A stretch of DNA of 64,000 nt from Marisa cornuarietis (taxonomy: Eukaryota > Mollusca > Gastropoda > Architaenioglossa > Ampullariidae): contig SMMW01000056.1 in assembly GCA_004794655.1 (NCBI GenBank), positions 558,001 to 622,000 of the forward strand, given 5' to 3'. Below are positions 13,644-23,376 of the stretch, in pieces (positions within the stretch are counted from its first letter, which is position 1; every line of letters starts with the position of its first letter). The position numbers and the translations under genes were made by a program. The notes below the pieces were generated by a model. That model was given only the letters and a program-made list of their open reading frames with translations. It was not told the DNA's origin and did no database searches.

Positions 13644-16600
13644 TCCATTTGTAATGCGCAGGTATCCATTCGGAAGAATGCTCATTGCGCAGAAAAAAAA
13701 GATAAACACCAGTAAAGTAAAAAAATCAAGACACAAGTGTTGCTTGGTTGTTTAAGTTTAAGTCCGTCTTTAATAAACAGATGGGTCTTCAGTCTTTTTC
13801 GAAACGTGGTTGGTGAGGTGATGGTGGACAACTAAGTGATAAAATAGTAATAATGCCACTGCTTTGCTTCAGATTTTGAAAAGTTAAAAAAATTAGTTTG
13901 TAAACTTTTTCCCAGGCTGGCATGTCCACAGCAGATGAAACAAATCTGGTGGGTGAGACTGATGGGACAGGATTTGGTGTTGGCTCTGCACCCAAGTCTG
14001 CCAAGGCTGAGCCATCTGCTGTGGTACAGTTAAAAAAGAAGGAAAGAGAACGGGAAAAGAAAAAGGCAACCAGAGGCGGAAGGTTATTATTAGAGTTGTG
14101 ATGTTGTAGTGTACTGTGTTTATAGGTGAAGCGATAATGTCACATGCATGTACAAGTATGGATGTTTGTTGTAAATGTGTAGATTGAGGCAAGGTTTTTC
14201 CCCTGTGTGTCTTGAAACAGCTAAACACAGATAAACATTGTCTTGCACTACAACTATTTTTGCACAGTCCTGTGGGAGTAAAAGTTACTTCTAGCCCAAC
14301 ACAGAGTGCAAAGGGTGAACAGGATGCCAAGTCACCCCACACACCTGTTGATCGTGATAAAGAAGAAGTTCCAGCATCACCAGTCAGCTCAGCAGGTGGT
14401 GCCCAGAGGCCAGATAGATCTCTGCCTCCAAAGTAAGTACAATGATATTGTCCACGGAGTCTAATAAGTGCATAGTCAATTGTGCATATTTTGAAAATCA
14501 TGATTAGTATTTTTCAGACAGAGCTGGACCTGTAAAAGCGCCGCCTTTTCTTGACTGTACCAGATGACATGACCATAGGAGATAAAGGGTTACGCTAGCT
14601 CTCATCGAAAAGTTTTCTTCCTGGAACTGAGCTAGCAATCCACTATAGTTAGGTGAGCAACTGCCCTCTAACAGCGTAAAATGTCAAACGCAAGGCCACT
14701 ACACCAGTTATGTTGATGGTTACAGTGGTGTTCAATAAGTGCTGCTCTAACCACGTGCGACACTCAGTGATGAAAACTTGTACATTGTCGGTGGATGTCG
14801 TCTTTACTAGGCTTCAGATTTTTCGTCGTTTTCTCTTCAAGCGTCGGACTTCCTTTCCTTGAGGAAAGACGTGTGCTTGACTGTCTGCATGGTCTCTGCC
14901 AAGCTTTTTATGCTACAGAGAATTCTGCGTTTTTCCTAAGAATTCTTGTAACTCCTACCAGTCAGTGTCGCTTGTACTGCGGTTTTACTGATGCAGAGAA
15001 TCTGGCGTGTTTTCGTCGGAATTCTTGTGACACAGAACTTCTTTTTCGTGAGAAAAAGACGTGTTTTTGCCAGTCCGTGTCGCCTTTGCTACGGTTTTTA
15101 CCGCTACAGAGAATTTTACGTTTGTTCGTCGGAATTCTTATGACGCCAAGACTTATTTTCCTTGAGAAAAGACGCGTGCTTGACAGTTTCACCTGTGCTA
15201 CGATTGTTACCGCTACAGAGTTTTCTGCGGGTTTTTTTTTTGGGGGGGGGGGTAGGGCAGAATTTTTGACATCGGACTTCCTTTTTTTGGAGAAAAGATT
15301 TGCCCTAAATAGTCTGTGTCGACGTGCAGACTTGGAGATCGGCGAGGTTCTACATGTGGGTTTCATGTCCACTTGACTTTTGTTGATCAGTGAACTTGTG
15401 CGTGTGCTGGGGGATTATTCGTCGTTCCAGTGCGACTGCTCGATCCAAGGTCATGCGGCCGGCAGCCAACTGGCACCAGAAGCGAAAACAAAAATTGGAG
15501 CAGTCACTAGCACAACCGACACAGACAGCCAGACCAGTGCGACAGGCGGTACATCCTGAAGACTACTGCCTCTCGTCCTTTCCTCCCCTACATGGAACAT
15601 GTTCTGGGTCTTCTTGTTAACTCCGATCGACCTATTAGACTCGGTCTTTGCTGCCGCTTAGCAGGGTCAAGGAAAAGTTATAGTTTTCCTGTTGGCCCTG
15701 GCCACTGCAGCAAGGGTCTCTGAGATGCATGCTCTCCCAGCTGAGCCAGCTTTGGCAGTTCCAAGATCGAGTTGGTTATGTGATGGGGATGACGCTTTAA
15801 AAACGTTCCTGGATAAGTTTCGTTGCCTTGGATGCGTGGTTCCAGTCTCTGGAAAGAGTGAGCCAGCTTTCTTGCAGGAGTCAGTCCGGGCGGTCCGCAG
15901 CTCCTGAAGTTCGTGGTTGATGGGGGGAAATCGTGCAGGACGCTTGAGGCCTCTGAGGGCCGACCATGCGGAGAGGTCTCCTCAGGTCTTGTCCTCTTTT
16001 AGTTGTATCCTTGATGCCTGCGTCTTCTTTCTTCGCCGGTATATCTGCCGAAATCTGCGCACAGGACGTGACGGTGTTTGCGCTGGCCTTGCCTTCCGTC
16101 GTAACTTTAAGTTTGTTCGCATTGTTTGTTTGTCTGTTTTTAGAAACTTTTTTTTTTTTTGCGTTCCTTGTTTCTCAGGTACTGTTGCGGCTGATCGATA
16201 CGGCGCAACAGGCCGCCTCCTGTTTCTTAGGTGGTTGTTTTGTTTCCTCTCTCCGTCTGATCTCTATTCTCCTGTGTCATGTAATCTGTTACAGTCAAAG
16301 AAGAAATACAATTTGTTAATTCTGTCTTCGAGACTTACCAGATGACATGACGTCAAGGCCCTCCCGACCTCCTCGCTCACTGCCGGGGGGAGACACCTTT
16401 TCAATATGGTTAGCGAGTCAGTGTAACCTTATTTTTTATCTCCTATGGTCATGTCATCTGGCAAGTCTCGAAGACAGAGAATTTACTCTCAAAATTTTAT
16501 TTTTGTTTCATTCTTATTTTCTATCTGTCCCTCTTATGCATCATCTCAAAACAAGTGTGTAACAGTTGCTAATAGACTAATAATCATCTTGGTGATACAC

Positions 16601-19600
16601 ACTTATTGATGGATGCTTTTAGTGCTAGCATCACCAGTGCAGACTTCCCTGAAACTGGAGGTAAAGGGAAGGCAGAAAAAGGAATCAGAAGCTACACAGA
16701 AATAACAGAAGAAATTGAAGTTGATGAAGTCTCTTTAACTGGCCAAGAATTACTTGTTGACAGGGAGCTACAAAGGTAGACACATGCATGGAAGGAAACA
16801 TCTGCACTAGGATTTTTTTCTTTTTTGCGTTTGCCTTAGTGCACAACATGAAATATGTTGCATGACGGAGATTTCGAAGCATGAAAATGTTTGCATTTGC
16901 CTTTTCATTTGCAGTGTCATTTTTCATATTAAAAATAACATAAACTGGAGGACTTTTCAAACAGTCCCTGTTTGAGGCCAGTTACTTTATGGTTTCTGAA
17001 TTCTTAATTCACAAAAGTATTTGGTTTTTAATTTGAAACTCATTTGTTCACACATTTTAAACTTTTTCTCTATGATGTATATTTTTTCTTTCACTTTTCT
17101 GTGGATTTGGTTTACTGTGGTTAATCTGCAGTCCCTTGAAGTGCGAAATCATATAAAAGGTTATTCCTTGGCTATAGTTTTACACAAACAGTTAATAGAA
17201 TGTATTCATAGATGACAAGGAATCAGTGTAAAAAATAGTACTCGGGGACTTGTTGGTTTGTGGAATCATTTATATTACTTCATTGCTAAGGCTGTGTTTG
17301 TCGTGAGACTCACTTAAAATTATTTCAGTATGACAAAAAATTAAATGCATACATATAAACTGTAACTTAAAAAAACAACAACAATAAAGCTATGTGCTAC
17401 ATGACTGAAACTACAGATCATATGTATATGTCCTTTTTGCAATCTTTCAAGTTTAGACACTTTCCATTTTGCGTAGTGAGAAAACTTGTAGTTTCTCAGA
17501 ACTTGGAGGTATTATGCATGGTTTGATTGCCGTATTTGAAGTGAGAATATAAATACACACTTTCATTTCTTGACAGCAGTCCACCAAGCCGAACTGCTGC
17601 CTTTGAAGAATTTAAGCAAGAGAAAGGCAGTGAGATCAATAGGATATTAATAGAGAACAAAGGTTAGTTACATTTAATAACTTTTTTAAGGGAGGCTCTG
17701 TAAACTTTACAAGTTGATTCAAAAATTGGAGCGAAATTGATTTAGTGTCCATCTTTTATGAAATTGAATCTGACAGATATGCTAAAACTGCAGTTGTGGG
17801 TGGTGACCGGACACTTAATCCCCCAACATTTAAAATCCCCGACAATTAATCCCCTAGACTAGCCACTTAATCTCCAGACACTTAATCCTCAAAAATGCCC
17901 CCAAATCGCGACACAACACTCAAAACTGCTATTTTGTGAACTTCAAACATTATAACCATAAGAGAAATGTGTTGCATGGTAACTCTAATGAGACTTAACA
18001 ATCGCCCCAATTAGGGTCTAGGGTGGCTTGCTGACAAGCCTGAGGTCCCTTATGCAAGAAAGAGGGGGTGTATGTGCTAGCATAGAGGTGTTGTTTGGGG
18101 TGGAAGCACGGAGGTGTTGCATGTGCAGTCATGCGCCAGGAGAGAGAAACATCCAAAGAAGAAGTACGCTAAACTGGCCATGAGAATTAGCAACATTGTA
18201 CAGCGATATGAGGCAATGGATCGTCTTCTGTACATCTGATCATTAGCTTATCTGTCATATTGATTAACAACACTTTTCATATATTGTTGAAGAACCTTGA
18301 ATTTAATAGCTCACATGAACTTTAACTAATGTTATAGATGTTGAAGTTAAGTATTATTTTAATTGTCAAACTTATTTTGATGTTTACATGAAAATAATTA
18401 TTTGAATTTGAATTAAAGTTTTCATTCATCTCATAATTTTTTAAGTTGAAATTTCATTTTGAGGATTAAGTGTCTGGGAATTAAAAGTCTAGGGGATTAA
18501 GTGTCGGGGATTAAGTGTCTGGGGATTAAGTGTCTGGGATTCATTGTGGGTCATGTGCTGTTTCAGATTTTTGTTTACTTAATAATTTTTAATTGCTGTT
18601 TGCATTTTTTGCTGTTGTCGCTCGGCAGCTTTTTTATGCTGCTTTCTCAATTGTTTGGCAGAAATTCTGGCAAGCAAGAAAAAAGCCTATTCTGATCTGG
18701 CCAAGAAGATAAACAACACCAAACTGGACATTGACAATACACGCAAAGCACTAGAAAGATTTAGGGCAGAAAGAGATACAGAAGGTGTGTGCTTGAAAAA
18801 TTCACATCCTTTACATTATTTCCTTTATTTTCACATTATGTAAATTAGCATAATATACTAGACAATTTTAAAAGTAAGGCATGAGCCTGTACACATGTAT
18901 GCATGTGTTCATGTATGCATGCACACACACATTCTGGATGAGTCTGGTCAGTTGTGTTTTATGTCTGACACAAGCTGTAGTAAAGAGTGGTTGGTGGCAA
19001 AGTATGTGTGTTTGTGTGTGCATGTAAATATGCAGTGTTATGATGCTAAATGGTTGGATGCATTCATTTATTTATGGTAAGTCTTTCAGTCTGATCCTAG
19101 CAGAATGAAATGATTGAAAATCTAGGTCCAGTGTTCAACGATGATGGTGACATTGTCATCAGTGAGCAAGAGTTTATGGAAGTCCAAAGACTAAAAGACC
19201 TAAAGATGGCCTATCAGATCGATTTTGAAGAACTCAAGTCTCTCAAAACACAAGTACAGTACTGCCAGAAGTTAGTAGACCAGTGCCGTCAGAAACTTCT
19301 TAGTGGTAATATTTTCTTTTCTATTGTTCTCTTTTACAATTTTCGAGAATGAAATTCTTAAGTTGGTCATTTAAGATTTTTTTTTAATTTATGACCAGTT
19401 TAAAGCATACATAAGTCAAAAGTTGTTGATAGAAAAAGCTTTCTAAAGGAAACAGCTTAATTTTACCAAGGGATCAAGAAATTTAATAAAAATAAAGCAC
19501 AAAGATGATTTAAAATAAATGAGAAAGAGTGACTGCAATAAAAACAAAATCATCTGAAATGTTTGCATTAGTGACATTAATCAGACAAAAATGCTGAGTG

Positions 19601-21256
19601 AAGATTGGCCGAACTTTGAATGCATATAACTTATGGCAGCTTGAAACAAGCTGGAAGCTATTAAAGGCACCATAAAAGTGAAAAGGAAGGCTATTCCTGC
19701 GTTAACTGCAGTAAAGTATAAGCATTAGTAAAATCCACAACAATCTTTACATTTACTTTTTATTTTTTTTATAAGGACAATTTTGTTTTGGGCTGAAATA
19801 AGTTGATGCAATCCATATTTCTTGCTGAAAATTGCATGTCTTAGAATTATGATACATGACATCTGCTTAAGATTAGACAATACCAAAATAGATAATTGTG
19901 TATAAAGTCTACATTATTTCTGTCAAGTTGATTTTAAATTTAGATTGACATGTTTCCTCAGCATCACATGCTGAAAAGGTTAACTTTAAAAAAAAATTTC
20001 CATGAACTTCAAGTGCAAGTGCAAAATTGATAAAACACTCAGCCACTTATCTATTCATGGAAGTTTTATTAGTAGTGTCATACAAAACCTCTTACCATCT
20101 GCACAGTGAAATGTACTTCATCTAGTTAGCCTAAGAAACTGTTCAACAAAGCTAATATAATAAACACTGGAAGCTGTTGAATGTTGCAATAAAAAACAAC
20201 GAAGGTCATTTACTGTATATGTTATATTTTGTCCAGAATTTGACAAGTGGTATGCTGAGAGCTTCCTGAACCAACCTGGAGAGGAGGTCCAAACAAGTGT
20301 TCAGGCAGGCTATGGCACAAGACTGGGAGCTTTCCTACCAATCATTCCTACTGCCATGGTATTTTGAATTTATTCAGTAACTCTACATCGAGATCTGTAC
20401 GTGTCGCTTTACACAGATTTATTCTTTCAAAAAACTATGAACAATCAATGTTCAGTCTTCTTTCGTATTTTATTCAGGAAACATGAAGTCATTTTGAACT
20501 CTCTGAAACCCTTCTTTGAAAAAAAAGTAATATACAATTATGATTGACTAAAGTCAATAAATGATTTTATGCACTGAATACTGAATATACTGCTGTAGCT
20601 GCATTCAAAACCATATTTTTGGACTGCAGATTTTCTCACGTGTTAAAGAATGTGGCCATTTTAAGTATAGGATCATGTGACTTTACTACAATTATGCATC
20701 TAAATGTGTTGATTGCAGCCAGAAGATGAAGAGGAGAAGTTTGACCGTTTACATAATGCATTGCTGATGAACAATCCTGACTCTGTAGCGTTCTTTAATG
20801 CCAAAATGAGAACTGACCGAAGAGTATGTTAATTACAATTATCTTCTAATCTTATTTTAATCATATAGAAGCAAATGATGGTAGGGATGGTTATGGTTAT
20901 GTTTAACACACTTGTCATTTTATTGATATCATTAAATGATGATGAAGTAATTTTCGGTAATTGGACCTAATGTAGTTATTGATGACATCTCTCTTTCTCA
21001 TATTTACTCAAGCACACATGCATGCATGTGCACACACACACACACACACACAGAATCATCAAAAACTGTGCTAGATAAAGGCAAAAAATAAATTTATCAC
21101 ACTCTTGTCATACTTCATGCACTTGTTTCTGTGTTACAGAAAATTTATCAAGCAGCCATGTCCCAGGCTCAGCCCAGCTATGCACGTCAGAAGCCAGGCA
21201 TCCCCACAATGGACGTACACAAAAAGCTTCCAAACATGCTTCAAGTTCATTATTAG
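3188..21256 (+). CDS. KIF9: kinesin-like protein KIF9, complete, 21 exons
   Basis: Exons: 3188-3295, 4926-5091, 6185-6338, 6490-6673, 6975-7058, 7389-7481, 7963-8175, 8515-8592, 9569-9637, 11232-11336, 11617-11672, 12137-12227, 13916-14082, 14268-14432, 16623-16775, 17577-17662, 18662-18786, 19101-19305 (start could be 19104), 20237-20358, 20719-20823, 21140-21256. The product is about 881 aa (human KIF9 about 790). The N-terminal motor domain (residues 10-345) has the P-loop GQTGAGKT at 98-105, switch I NRMSSRSH at 217-224 and switch II DLAGSER at 252-258, so the ATPase looks intact. Next come the family-typical RRYLEGTLDEID segment (about 407-418), a Lys/Ser/Pro-rich linker and coiled coils ending in a VQYCQKLVDQCRQ region. 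KIF9 is a plus-end axonemal motor of the central apparatus in cilia and sperm flagella (family knowledge). The start has a good context (CACCATGAG). The exon 17 donor is unusual. Family assignment is firm; a few borders are uncertain. Confidence 0.95.
3955..4035. repeat. short interspersed-repeat tail with ATT repeat
   Basis: ATT-rich ends flank a stretch containing AAGTGCCATGAGCTTG and ATAGGGCACTATATACA, which resembles the 3' tails of LINE or SINE copies elsewhere in the window (GCGCT...GAGC plus ATT repeats). It lies in KIF9 intron 1. The family is not identified. Confidence 0.35.
4123..4715. mobile_element. non-autonomous hAT-like DNA transposon, 593 bp
   Basis: The ends read CAGGG... 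and ...CCCTG and are bounded on both sides by the identical 8-bp sequence TTATATAG (4115-4122 and 4716-4723), the target duplication length made by hAT transposases. There is no open frame for a transposase, so it must have moved in trans. It lies in KIF9 intron 1 and contains a second, younger inverted-repeat element at 4358-4518. Confidence 0.7.
4358..4518. mobile_element. nested MITE, 161 bp, hAT-like
   Basis: Terminal inverted repeats CAGAGCCGGCACTAG... and ...CTAACGCTGGCTCTG are flanked by an identical 7-bp direct repeat CTGTATT (4351-4357 and 4519-4525); an eighth base mismatches. It sits inside the 593-bp element, so it inserted later. GC content is clearly higher than in the surrounding intron. 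Confidence 0.65.
10486..10674 (+). mobile_element. tRNA-derived SINE, 189 bp
   Basis: The head carries a tRNA-like A-box region (GTGGCGCGACAGTTAGCACC) and continues into CACCAATACAGTGA, shared with the copy at 24740-24935. The body has ATATAGCCCTAGTTGCTGGC and ends in TAAAACATGAATTACCCC. Flanks CTGTTGTTTTGGG (10473-10485) and CTGTTGTTCTGGG (10675-10687) are a 13-bp target duplication with one mismatch, showing retrotransposition. It lies in KIF9 intron 9. Several box B positions have decayed. Confidence 0.75.
11040..11130. repeat. dispersed repeat fragment shared with 24540-24725
   Basis: The segment GGTACCTGACTTTGTAGAGG followed by GTTTGGGAAAGTAAGGCAGC matches, in reverse orientation, the segment near 24625-24670. 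The family is not recognised. It lies in KIF9 intron 9, between the SINE and exon 10. Confidence 0.45.
12630..12850 (-). repeat. two decayed LINE/SINE tails
   Basis: ATGCGCTTTACACAAATAAA near 12669 and AGCTTGTATAGCGCGCGCCA near 12812 look like reverse-strand 3' tails of the type GCGCTATACAAGC...ATT. The surrounding 12850-13560 has no exon and no recognised domain. Both are in KIF9 intron 12. Confidence 0.35.
13564..13828 (-). mobile_element. LINE 3' end (same family as 32186-32937) with (GAT)26
   Basis: The sequence after the microsatellite (TGCGCAGGTATCCATTCGGA onward) is nearly identical, on the reverse strand, to the 3' end of the LINE at 32186-32937. The terminal trinucleotide tail has grown to 26 perfect GAT units (13565-13642). 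Two further copies of this end are at 33331-33872 and 52028-52260. It sits in KIF9 intron 12, about 90 bases before exon 13. Confidence 0.8.
14845..15310 (+). repeat. tandem repeat of about 111 bp inside the DIRS-like element
   Basis: The motif GCTACAGAGAATTCTGCG recurs with variation at about 14912, 14990, 15103 and 15213, and CTTGAGGAAAGACGTGTGCT at about 14858, 15047, 15160 and 15288. The typical spacing is 111-113 bp, with one shorter unit of 78 bp. A frame of 193 codons (14795-15376) spans the array but has no recognisable domain. Confidence 0.6.
16321..16478. repeat. inverted repeat, 30-bp arms, at right end of DIRS-like element
   Basis: 16321-16350 pairs with 16449-16478 over 30 bases with one mismatch, around a 98-base loop. 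The arms contain the CCAGATGACATGA terminal sequence of the element. The structure could fold in the intron RNA as a stem-loop. Confidence 0.7.
17802..18543. mobile_element. inverted-repeat DNA element with iterated subterminal motif, 742 bp
   Basis: The left arm repeats the motif GACACTTAATCCCC and variants four or five times (17809-17895); the right arm carries the complement GGGGATTAAGTGTC four times (about 18460-18540). The element is flanked by an identical 8-bp repeat TTGTGGGT (17794-17801 and 18544-18551). The centre (about 18130-18235) has a short coding-like stretch, KKYAKLAMRISNIVQRYEAM, that resembles a transposase C-terminus, possibly MULE or FLYWCH type (weak). It lies in KIF9 intron 16. 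Confidence 0.6.
21029..21052. repeat. (CA)n microsatellite
   Basis: About ten CA units in KIF9 intron 20, roughly 90 bases before the last exon. Confidence 0.8.
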
Positions 21257-21259
21257 GGC

Positions 21260-21265
21260 AATAAA
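21260..21265 (+). terminator. candidate KIF9 polyadenylation signal
   Basis: AATAAA begins three bases after the KIF9 stop codon (TAG, 21254-21256). If used, the 3' untranslated region would be only about 20-30 bases. The next 300 bases contain no second canonical AATAAA. Confidence 0.45.
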
Positions 21266-21589
21266 AATCACATTTGTATTATGCTTTAAGACTCTGCAGT
21301 CCTCTCCTCAAAACATTTTAAACCTTTGATACACATTTTAACTTCAACTTTGGTATGGCTTGAAGGAGCCTTTAACTGTGAAAACCGTGAACTCAGATGG
21401 AAAGTAGATTTCAAGTCTTAGTGTAATACTGTGTTTCCCAAACCTAATAGTAGAAACTAATAGTAAAATATAAACTTTGAAAAAGTTGTTATCTTTTAAA
21501 GAGAATTTATAGTCGCTGTGGTTTTGTGCTCTGCTGAGAATGAAGTGGACTTTAAGGCAGGTGTGCTGTTGATTTTAATCCTGTTTGTT

Positions 21590-22022
21590 TTTTTAATGCT
21601 TTTCTTGTCCTCTTGCACACTTTTTCATATGGAAAAGCACACAAAATGCTCATTTATCTTCAATTATCCTACAATTGAATCCTTCAAATCTGCACTGAAA
21701 ACGGACCTCTTCCTTGAGCATTACTCCTAACACAGTCCATACAATGCTCATCCTTTTTATTCTCCCCCCTTCTGCTCTTGCTACTTTTCTACCCATCTTT
21801 CTCTGCAGAATCACTATATTCTCTGTTCCTGTTATTTGGTGCCTTTTTGTGTTTTCTTTCTTTGTTTTCGCTTTGTCGTCAGTACTGACATTTATTCTTC
21901 CGTCCCTCGTGTTCTATCCATTTAGTCCATGTCTCTTCCCCATTTTAAGCGCTAAGAGCATGCTCTCTATGAGTGTGAATATGTGCTATAAAAATCTTCA
22001 TTATCATTATTATTATTATTAT
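21590..22022 (+). mobile_element. LINE 3' end, same family as 1290-2010
   Basis: The frame ending ESFKSALKTDLFLEHYS (about 21679-21730) and the tail GCGCTAAGAGCATGCTCTC with a terminal ATT repeat match the copy at 1290-2010. It is 5'-truncated soon after the C-terminus. It lies about 330 bases downstream of KIF9. Confidence 0.75.
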
Positions 22023-22715
22023 TTATATGAAGGTACCAAACTAAAAATTTTCAAATGTAAGTGTGGATGTAAAGACACAGCTTTGCCTTAAATTTTAAGT
22101 AGCAACAGAGCAGAATGGAGAGACTAAAACTGTTAAAGGAAGAAATATTTCTTCCATACCTTTATCACATTTCGATATGAACAAAGCTTGAAGAATGTAG
22201 CATGTTCAAATCCAGTAAAGATTGTGTAAATATATCAACTATTACACTCTTTACATATGCATCAGGAATGACATCCAGAGCGAAATGGAGAGGTATAAGT
22301 TTTAAGGGAAGAATACTTTTCTCCATGTGGTATCACATTTAGTATTATAAAGGCATACGACAGGTCATTTCTTTGTCACACCCAGGAAAGAATGTAAACA
22401 TATTGATCATATACTCTTTTCATATGCATCATGGTGTGATATTCATTCCTCCTTCTACATGTCTTTGCCAGTATATTATTCTTTCTATAAACGAAGTATT
22501 TAGCTCATGGATAAGTCTTTAATCTGTATTATAGTCACCCTAAATTTGCCAAGATTTTTTAAAGAATAAAATTGATGAAACATTTGTTTATTGAAATGTT
22601 GTGCGGTTTAAAATCTGCTGTCGCCTATAACCGTTTAAAGAACAATAAACAAGAAAATCGGAATGTGCCATAATAGAAACAACAGTGGGTGAATCCTGGA
22701 AACACCTATATCAGC

Positions 22716-22745
22716 ATCATGAACGTTGATGTTAACGTTCATGAT
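22716..22745. repeat. perfect 12-bp inverted repeat, 6-base loop
   Basis: ATCATGAACGTT (22716-22727) and AACGTTCATGAT (22734-22745) are exact complements separated by GATGTT. No associated gene is seen within 5 kb on either side apart from KIF9's end. Confidence 0.7.
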
Positions 22746-23285
22746 CAGCATGTTTGCGCCCGAGCAAGCATATGAAGACAGAAATCGTCGTGACGAATTA
22801 AATAGCCGGTGCGCAGGGTAAAGGTCGGCATACGTCTTGGGCTGCATGTGCCTCAAAGGCGACAGACCGAGCACTTCCTAGCGACCATTTATTGATGACA
22901 ATCAATCAGACCTCGACTGAGTGATCATACAAGTTACAGTATATCGACAATAATGAAACTGTTTATAGTAAATTTTAAAAAAGTCCTCATGCAAGTATTT
23001 CAGAGACGAATGAAAATAGAATTCTTTTTCCTTCTCCGTATAGCTTTCTTAATTGAATCTCGCTTAATTGTATGTGAATTATTGTTTCTGATATTTTATT
23101 TACTCCCCCATCTATGTCTATTTATTCATTTGTTTATTCCACGCCCTGGCTCACTGGCTGCTTTTAGTCATTGTACTGTGAGATTAAATGCGACGGCTTG
23201 ATTTACAAGTTATATAATTAGTTGAATGAGTAAATTAAAGAGATTGATGATCAAATGAGCGAGTGACTGAGAGATTAAGACACTT

Positions 23286-23376
23286 CGAGTTATTCCGACG
23301 CTGAAAGTCTGCGCATTTCTCGTGGTACTGCTACTTTAGCACGAGAAAAGCAGACTTTCAACGTCCGAATAATCCG
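23286..23376. repeat. long imperfect hairpin, 91 bp
   Basis: The left arm 23286-23324 and right arm 23340-23376 are complementary over about 37 bases with a few mismatches and a 2-base bulge, closing on a 15-base loop. Size and shape resemble a pre-miRNA or a small foldback MITE. I recognise no known miRNA in it. Confidence 0.6.

Larger units (their letters stand above)
14551..16480 (+). mobile_element. DIRS-like tyrosine-recombinase retroelement, short derivative
   Basis: Left terminal sequence TACCAGATGACATGACCATA (from 14558) recurs inverted at the right end (about 16440-16465). A third, complementary copy at 16321-16350 resembles the internal complementary region of DIRS elements. A frame at 15692-15907 begins with LALATAARVSEMHAL, which fits the box I arginine region of a DIRS tyrosine recombinase (A-R-SE--AL). 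I find no reverse transcriptase or RNase H, so at 1.9 kb this is probably a non-autonomous or deleted copy. It fills most of KIF9 intron 14 and contains tandem repeats (14845-15310). The alternative is a foldback element that captured a recombinase fragment. Confidence 0.55.

Noticed and set aside
13530..13736. Polyhistidine protein on the reverse strand
   Set aside because: It is the translation of the (GAT)26 microsatellite.
13893..14501. Reverse-strand open frame of 202 codons over KIF9 exons 13 and 14
   Set aside because: It is a shadow of the kinesin exons, low in complexity, with no homology; the forward exons splice correctly.
14795..15376. Forward frame of 193 codons treated as a gene
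   Set aside because: It spans a tandem repeat inside a transposable element and shows no domain; kept only as part of that element.
21029..21052. Short regular repeats taken as a CRISPR array
   Set aside because: Dinucleotide microsatellites in a eukaryotic genome; no spacer-repeat structure anywhere in the window.
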